NCBI RefSeq assembly: GCF_014649655.1
Contig: NZ_BMTL01000017.1
Location: 124,001-188,000, forward strand
Origin: Streptomyces humidus
GTDB taxonomy: Bacteria; Actinomycetota; Actinomycetes; Streptomycetales; Streptomycetaceae
Length of the DNA: 64,000 bases
Direction of reading: 5' to 3'
Below are positions 60,453 to 64,000 of this stretch, one piece after another. Below the pieces are notes generated by a model. That model did no database searches. It worked only from the letters and a program-made list of their open reading frames with translations, and was not told the DNA's origin. Made by a program: the position numbers and the translations under genes. The stretch's first letter is position 1; each line of letters begins with the position of its first letter.

Positions 60453-62567
60453 TCAGCTCCGGTTCAGCTCGAACCAGACCACCTTGCCGGTGCTGAGCCG
60501 CGTGGCCCCCCAGCGCCGGGCCAGCCGGTTCACCAGATACAGCCCGCGTCCGCCCTCGTCGGTAGCCCGGGCCTGCCGCAGCCGGGGCAGCTGCGGGACG
60601 TCGTCCCCCACCTCGCACCGCAGCACGTCGGTCCGCAGCAGCCGCAGGGTGACCGGCCGCGTGGCGTACCGCACCGCGTTCGTGACGACCTCGCTCACCA
60701 GCAGCTCGACCGAGTCGGACATGTCCTCCAGCCCCCAGCGCGAGAGCGCCCGCCGGGCCAGCCGGCGAGCACGCCCCGGCGCCGCGTCCTCCGGTTCCAG
60801 CAGCCAGTACCCGACGTCGCTCGGCGCGATCCCGTCGAACCGGGCGGCGAGCAGCGCGATGTCGTCGTCCCGGTCGCCCGGGCCGAGCATGTCGAGCACC
60901 TCGTCGCACAGGGCCTCGAGCGGCGGCGGGTGATCGGGCCCGGTCAGCCGGGCGGTCGCCGCGAGCTTCTCCCGCAGCTGTTCTATCCCGGTCGCCACGT
61001 CCCGCAGCCGGGACTCCACCAGGCCGTCGGTGTACAGCAGCAGCGTCGCCCCGGCGGGCGCGTCCAGCTCCACCGCCTCGAAGTCGACCCCGCCGACGCC
61101 GATCGGCGCGCCCGGCGGCACCCGCAGCACCTCGGCCCGGCCGCCCAGATGCAGCAGCACGGGCGGGGGATGCCCCGCGTTGGCGATGGTGATCCGGTGC
61201 GCGACCGGGTCGTACACCGCGTACAGGCAGGTCGCCATGCGGTCCGTGCCCAGCCGCTGGGCCTGCTCGTCGAGATGGTGCAGGACCTCCTGCGGCGGCA
61301 GGTCCAGCCCGGCCAGGGTCTGCGCCGTCGTGCGCAACTGCCCCATGATGGCCGCCGACGTCATGGAGTGCCCCATGACGTCGCCCACGACCAGCGCCAC
61401 CCGGCTGCCGGGCAGCGGGATGGCGTCGTACCAGTCGCCGCCGACCCGGGCCGTCTCCGCCGCCGGCAGGTACCGGGACGCCAGCCGCACGCCCGTGGGA
61501 CGCGGCAGGGTCTCCGGCAGCATCGTGCGCTGCAGCTCGTCGGCGATGTACGCCTCACGGTCGTACAGCACCGCCTTGTCGATCCCGAGCGCACTGTGCG
61601 TGGCGAGCTGGGCGGCCACCAGCAGGTCGTCGTTCTCGAACGGCAGGCGCTCCGGACGGCGCAGGAACACCGCGGCGCCGATCACCCGGCGCCGGCCGCG
61701 CAACGGGGCCAGGACGGCCCGCTGACCGTCCGGGACGACCAAGGTGGCCTCCTCGCCCAGGAGTTCGGGCAGAGCAGCCCGGGCGGCCGGACCGTCCGCG
61801 AACACCGGACGCACCCCGCGCAGCACCTCCGCGAGCGCGCCGCCGGGCCGCACCTCGCACATGTCCCCGACCGACGCCGACAGCTCCGCGGTCAGCTCGC
61901 CGGGCTCCGGAGGCGGCAGGGCCAGCGCGGCGAAGCCGGTCTCGGTGTCCCGCTCCTCCGGGATGCGGTCGGTGCGGCGCAGCCGCAGCATGATGCGGTC
62001 CGCCGCGGGCCGCTCGTCGCCGACCGGCAGCGGATCGCGCAGATAGACCAGGATCGCGTCGGAGAAGGTCGGCACGGTGGCCCGGCACAGCCCCATCACG
62101 ATCTCGTCGAGGTCAAGGCCGCGGGCGATCCGCCGGGTCGCCGCGCCCACGAAGCGCAACCGGTCCCCGTCCCGCCGCATCGGCGTGGGCCGGCCGGGGG
62201 CCACCGCCATCCCGGTGCGCCGCTCCTGCGGGCCGGGCCCCCGCTCGGGGCGCGCCTCGGCCCCCGGCTGGGCCGGGACGGACTCGGGCGCGGGGCGCGG
62301 CCGATGCGTGTCCGGTTCGGTGGACGCGGACGGCTGGGAGTGCTCGGTCCCGGAGCCCGCCTCCGGACCGGCCGCCGCGTCCTTTCCCACAGCTCCCTGG
62401 CCGCCCATGGTGCCCTTTCCGCCCTTTCCGCAGGTCGTCGTACCCGAGCCGTCGGGCGGTGACGCGGTCGCACCCGGTGCGGGCGCCGGGGTATGCAGAA
62501 GTGCCCCACGGTGGTCCGTGGGGTCGACGCCCTGGGGGCGTTCGTAGGAGATGGGCTGCTCCGTCAC
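60453..62567 (-). CDS. SpoIIE-type PP2C phosphatase with GAF and HATPase domains
   Basis: A 704-residue soluble signalling protein. A disordered N-terminus (~130 residues) is followed by a GAF-like sensor (~140-310), a SpoIIE/PP2C phosphatase (metal-binding ARVGGDWYDAIPL and VVGDVMGHSM, then ATCLYAVYDP and LLLYTDGLVESR), and a C-terminal HATPase anti-sigma-kinase domain (LLVSEVVTNAVRYA and DEGGRGLYLVNRLA). It can both dephosphorylate an anti-anti-sigma factor and bind or phosphorylate a partner, a partner-switching module. No partner genes are adjacent. The upstream region carries a sigma-B-like promoter. Confidence 0.93.
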   Translation of the reverse strand: MTEQPISYERPQGVDPTDHRGALLHTPAPAPGATASPPDGSGTTTCGKGGKGTMGGQGAVGKDAAAGPEAGSGTEHSQPSASTEPDTHRPRPAPESVPAQPGAEARPERGPGPQERRTGMAVAPGRPTPMRRDGDRLRFVGAATRRIARGLDLDEIVMGLCRATVPTFSDAILVYLRDPLPVGDERPAADRIMLRLRRTDRIPEERDTETGFAALALPPPEPGELTAELSASVGDMCEVRPGGALAEVLRGVRPVFADGPAARAALPELLGEEATLVVPDGQRAVLAPLRGRRRVIGAAVFLRRPERLPFENDDLLVAAQLATHSALGIDKAVLYDREAYIADELQRTMLPETLPRPTGVRLASRYLPAAETARVGGDWYDAIPLPGSRVALVVGDVMGHSMTSAAIMGQLRTTAQTLAGLDLPPQEVLHHLDEQAQRLGTDRMATCLYAVYDPVAHRITIANAGHPPPVLLHLGGRAEVLRVPPGAPIGVGGVDFEAVELDAPAGATLLLYTDGLVESRLRDVATGIEQLREKLAATARLTGPDHPPPLEALCDEVLDMLGPGDRDDDIALLAARFDGIAPSDVGYWLLEPEDAAPGRARRLARRALSRWGLEDMSDSVELLVSEVVTNAVRYATRPVTLRLLRTDVLRCEVGDDVPQLPRLRQARATDEGGRGLYLVNRLARRWGATRLSTGKVVWFELNRS

Positions 62568-62884
62568 GCGTGTCGAATCCGTCCGTCCGGGGCTGCACGC
62601 CGCGCGCGCAGTTGGTCCCGCAGGAAACCCGATACCCGGAATACATGTCCCCGGAACGGAGTTCCCGCGTGGTCAGAGGTTGTTCCTGTGTCGCCGGTGG
62701 GCCTCGCGCGACCCTGGGAGCCTACGGGGAGCATCCCGCCGGTGTTTCCCTCATGCCCCTCGCTCACGCCCTGCCGCCCCTCGGTGACGTTCAATCAGAC
62801 CCGGCTCGCGCTCCGGGAGTTACCGCCTGCGATGCCTTGCGGAGGACGATCCTACGGTTGCCGCCCGGGGGCGCATCAAGGGTC
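62568..62884. other. 317-bp intergenic region upstream of SpoIIE gene
   Basis: No reading frame has coding support. It carries the sigma-B-like promoter of the SpoIIE-type gene (62632-62657) and roughly 220 bp of sequence in which I see no further element. Confidence 0.45.
62632..62657 (-). promoter_or_regulatory. Sigma-B-like promoter of SpoIIE-type phosphatase gene
   Basis: On the minus strand GTTCC (62653-62657) and GGGTAT (62632-62637) are 15 bases apart. This fits the Streptomyces sigma-B/F-type pattern GNNT-N14-16-GGGTAY. It would start a transcript with a leader of about 55 bases before the start codon. Confidence 0.45.
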
Positions 62885-63577
62885 TCATGTGGACAGGTGC
62901 GCGGGGGTGCGGTCCCAGTCCTCCGGCAGCAACGGTACGGCCCAGGACGGATCCGGGCGCCAGTGCTGCCAACCCTCGTCGAACGGCGACCCCCAGGCGC
63001 GGATCCGCTCCACCGCCCTGCGGCCCGCCTCGCGCACCCGCCGAGCCACCGTGGCGTCCATCAACCCGTCCTGCTGGGCCTGCGCGAACTCGTCCTCGTC
63101 GCGCCAGTCCCAACTGCGGTCCGGGTAGACGCAGATGTCCAGAAAGTGGTCCTCGGAGTCCACGCCACCGCCCCAACGGGCCAGCGGCTGCTCCAGGTTG
63201 ACGTACCAGTTCTTGAACGTCCAGCCCGGCTCCCAGAACAGCCACACCGACCAGGGCTCGCCGGGCCGTGCCAGCTTCAGCACGCCGGTGCCGAACCAGC
63301 GGCCGCGCTGCACGGTCCGCGGCTTGGTGTACCGGGTGTGCAGCGGCTCCTCGTGCAGCGGGGTGCCGTCCGCGAGCACCGGCTTGACGCACTCCGTGCC
63401 CGGGGCCATCCACACGGCGAGGAGTTCCTCGTCGTCCCGCACGACGGTGACGGGGCGGGCGATGTGGAATCCCGCTCCGCCGTTCTCCCGGTAGCGCCAC
63501 AGGATCCGGTCACCCGGCCCCCAGAAGTCCGCCGCACCGCCCGTTCCCACGCGTCTCACCGCTCCGCCGTCTGCCAT
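62885..63577 (-). CDS. DUF402 domain protein
   Basis: A 230-residue protein with a DUF402 (FomD-like) domain. Family features include GAGFHIARPVTVVRDDEELL, the WSVWLFWEPGWTFKNWYVNL core, and the acidic metal-binding region DSEDHFLDICVYPDRSW followed by DEDEFAQAQQDGLM. FomD is a nucleotidyl-phosphonate hydrolase, and related DUF402 proteins act on nucleotide diphosphates, so a nucleotide phosphatase role is possible. It lies downstream of fumC on the same strand, 73 bp away. The start is the ATG at 63577. Confidence 0.88.
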   Translation of the reverse strand: MADGGAVRRVGTGGAADFWGPGDRILWRYRENGGAGFHIARPVTVVRDDEELLAVWMAPGTECVKPVLADGTPLHEEPLHTRYTKPRTVQRGRWFGTGVLKLARPGEPWSVWLFWEPGWTFKNWYVNLEQPLARWGGGVDSEDHFLDICVYPDRSWDWRDEDEFAQAQQDGLMDATVARRVREAGRRAVERIRAWGSPFDEGWQHWRPDPSWAVPLLPEDWDRTPAHLST

Positions 63578-63650
63578 GGACAGATATTAGGTGCCATGGC
63601 CATACGACGCTGCCGCGCGCGTCACGGTTCTCGCGCCGGGGCGTGAATCG

Positions 63651-64000
63651 TCACGGGCGTGTCATCCGCAGGACATCCAGCGCCTCGTCGAGCTGCCGGA
63701 GCGTCAGATCCCCGCGCTCCACGTACCCGCCGTCCAGGACGACCTGCCGGATCGTCGACCGCTCCGCCAGCGCCTTCTTGGCCACCTTCGCGGCCTCCTC
63801 GTACCCGATGTACTTGTTCAGCGGGGTGACCACGGACGGCGAGGACTCGGCGTACTCCCGGGCGCGTTCGCGGTGCGCGACGATCCCGTCGACGGTCCGG
63901 TCGGCGAGCAGCCGGGAGACGTTGGCCAGCAGCCGGATCGACTCCAGCACGTTCTTGGCGATGACCGGCAGCATCACGTTGAGCTCGAAGTTGCCCGCCG
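63651..64000 (-). CDS. fumC: Class II fumarate hydratase, 3' part
   Basis: The C-terminal ~116 residues of a class II fumarase; the gene continues beyond the window edge, so the start is not visible. The visible part opens with GNFELNVMLPVIAKNVLESI and includes SPSVVTPLNKYIGYEEAAKV, both conserved in FumC just before and in the C-terminal domain. Fumarase converts fumarate to malate in the TCA cycle. The same strand carries the DUF402 gene next. The internal Met at 63977 is not a start. Confidence 0.93.
   Translation of the reverse strand, partial: AGNFELNVMLPVIAKNVLESIRLLANVSRLLADRTVDGIVAHRERAREYAESSPSVVTPLNKYIGYEEAAKVAKKALAERSTIRQVVLDGGYVERGDLTLRQLDEALDVLRMTRP

Overview
The window is chromosomal DNA of a Streptomyces-type actinomycete. 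The support is very high GC with strong third-position bias, many GTG starts, GTGA/ATGA stop-start overlaps, rare TTA leucine codons, and families typical of the genus: a WhiJ-like HTH set, a SigE-type ECF sigma factor, a SpoIIE phosphatase, roadblock proteins and a DasR-like operator. I see no rRNA, tRNA, CRISPR array, IS element, prophage or large biosynthetic cluster.

Left part (1-29.9 kb): a DUF255 thioredoxin-like protein, a Mut7-C protein, a DHA2 drug exporter with its TetR regulator, a hemolysin III membrane protein and GTP-dependent PEP carboxykinase. Next comes a four-gene minus-strand operon (solute-binding-like protein, TelA-like protein, lipoprotein with solute-binding and VWA domains, small membrane protein). 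Then follow a Uma2 nuclease-like protein, an AlaA-type aminotransferase, a secreted serine protease, and a two-gene D-amino-acid operon (DSD1-type enzyme and D-aminoacylase). Its promoter carries an inverted repeat, and just upstream lies a fragment of an IclR regulator. After that: an M14 carboxypeptidase, an unusual Nramp-like carrier, an ECF sigma factor with a membrane partner, a WhiJ-like triplet and a GH18 chitinase with a DasR-type palindrome in its promoter.

Centre (30-41.4 kb): a Tad/Flp pilus locus on the plus strand. The order is a zinc-ribbon protein with a TTA codon, CpaB, CpaE, two TadE pseudopilins, the CpaF/TadA ATPase, TadB, TadC, a histidine kinase with response regulator, Flp pilin, a TadG-like protein that seems to start at CTG, a lipoprotein and an OmpA-domain protein. 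No prepilin peptidase is present here.

Right part (41.4-64 kb): a DUF192 protein, a methyltransferase, a 6C-like small RNA or terminator, isoprenyl transferase, PIN-PhoH ATPase, two tandem SLT muralytic proteins (the second with a TTA codon), an AI-2E/PerM-type transporter and AhpD. Beside ahpD are the remains of ahpC and oxyR; each keeps its two ends but has lost its middle. Then come a roadblock trio, a PadR-controlled ABC exporter, an SPFH protein with a small RHH protein, a class A PBP, a SpoIIE phosphatase with a sigma-B-like promoter, a DUF402 protein and the 3' part of fumC.

The least routine points are the collapsed oxyR-ahpC locus, the IclR relic, the Tad locus with built-in two-component pair and TTA codon, the TelA/VWA operon, and several candidate promoters that place transcription starts at or near start codons.
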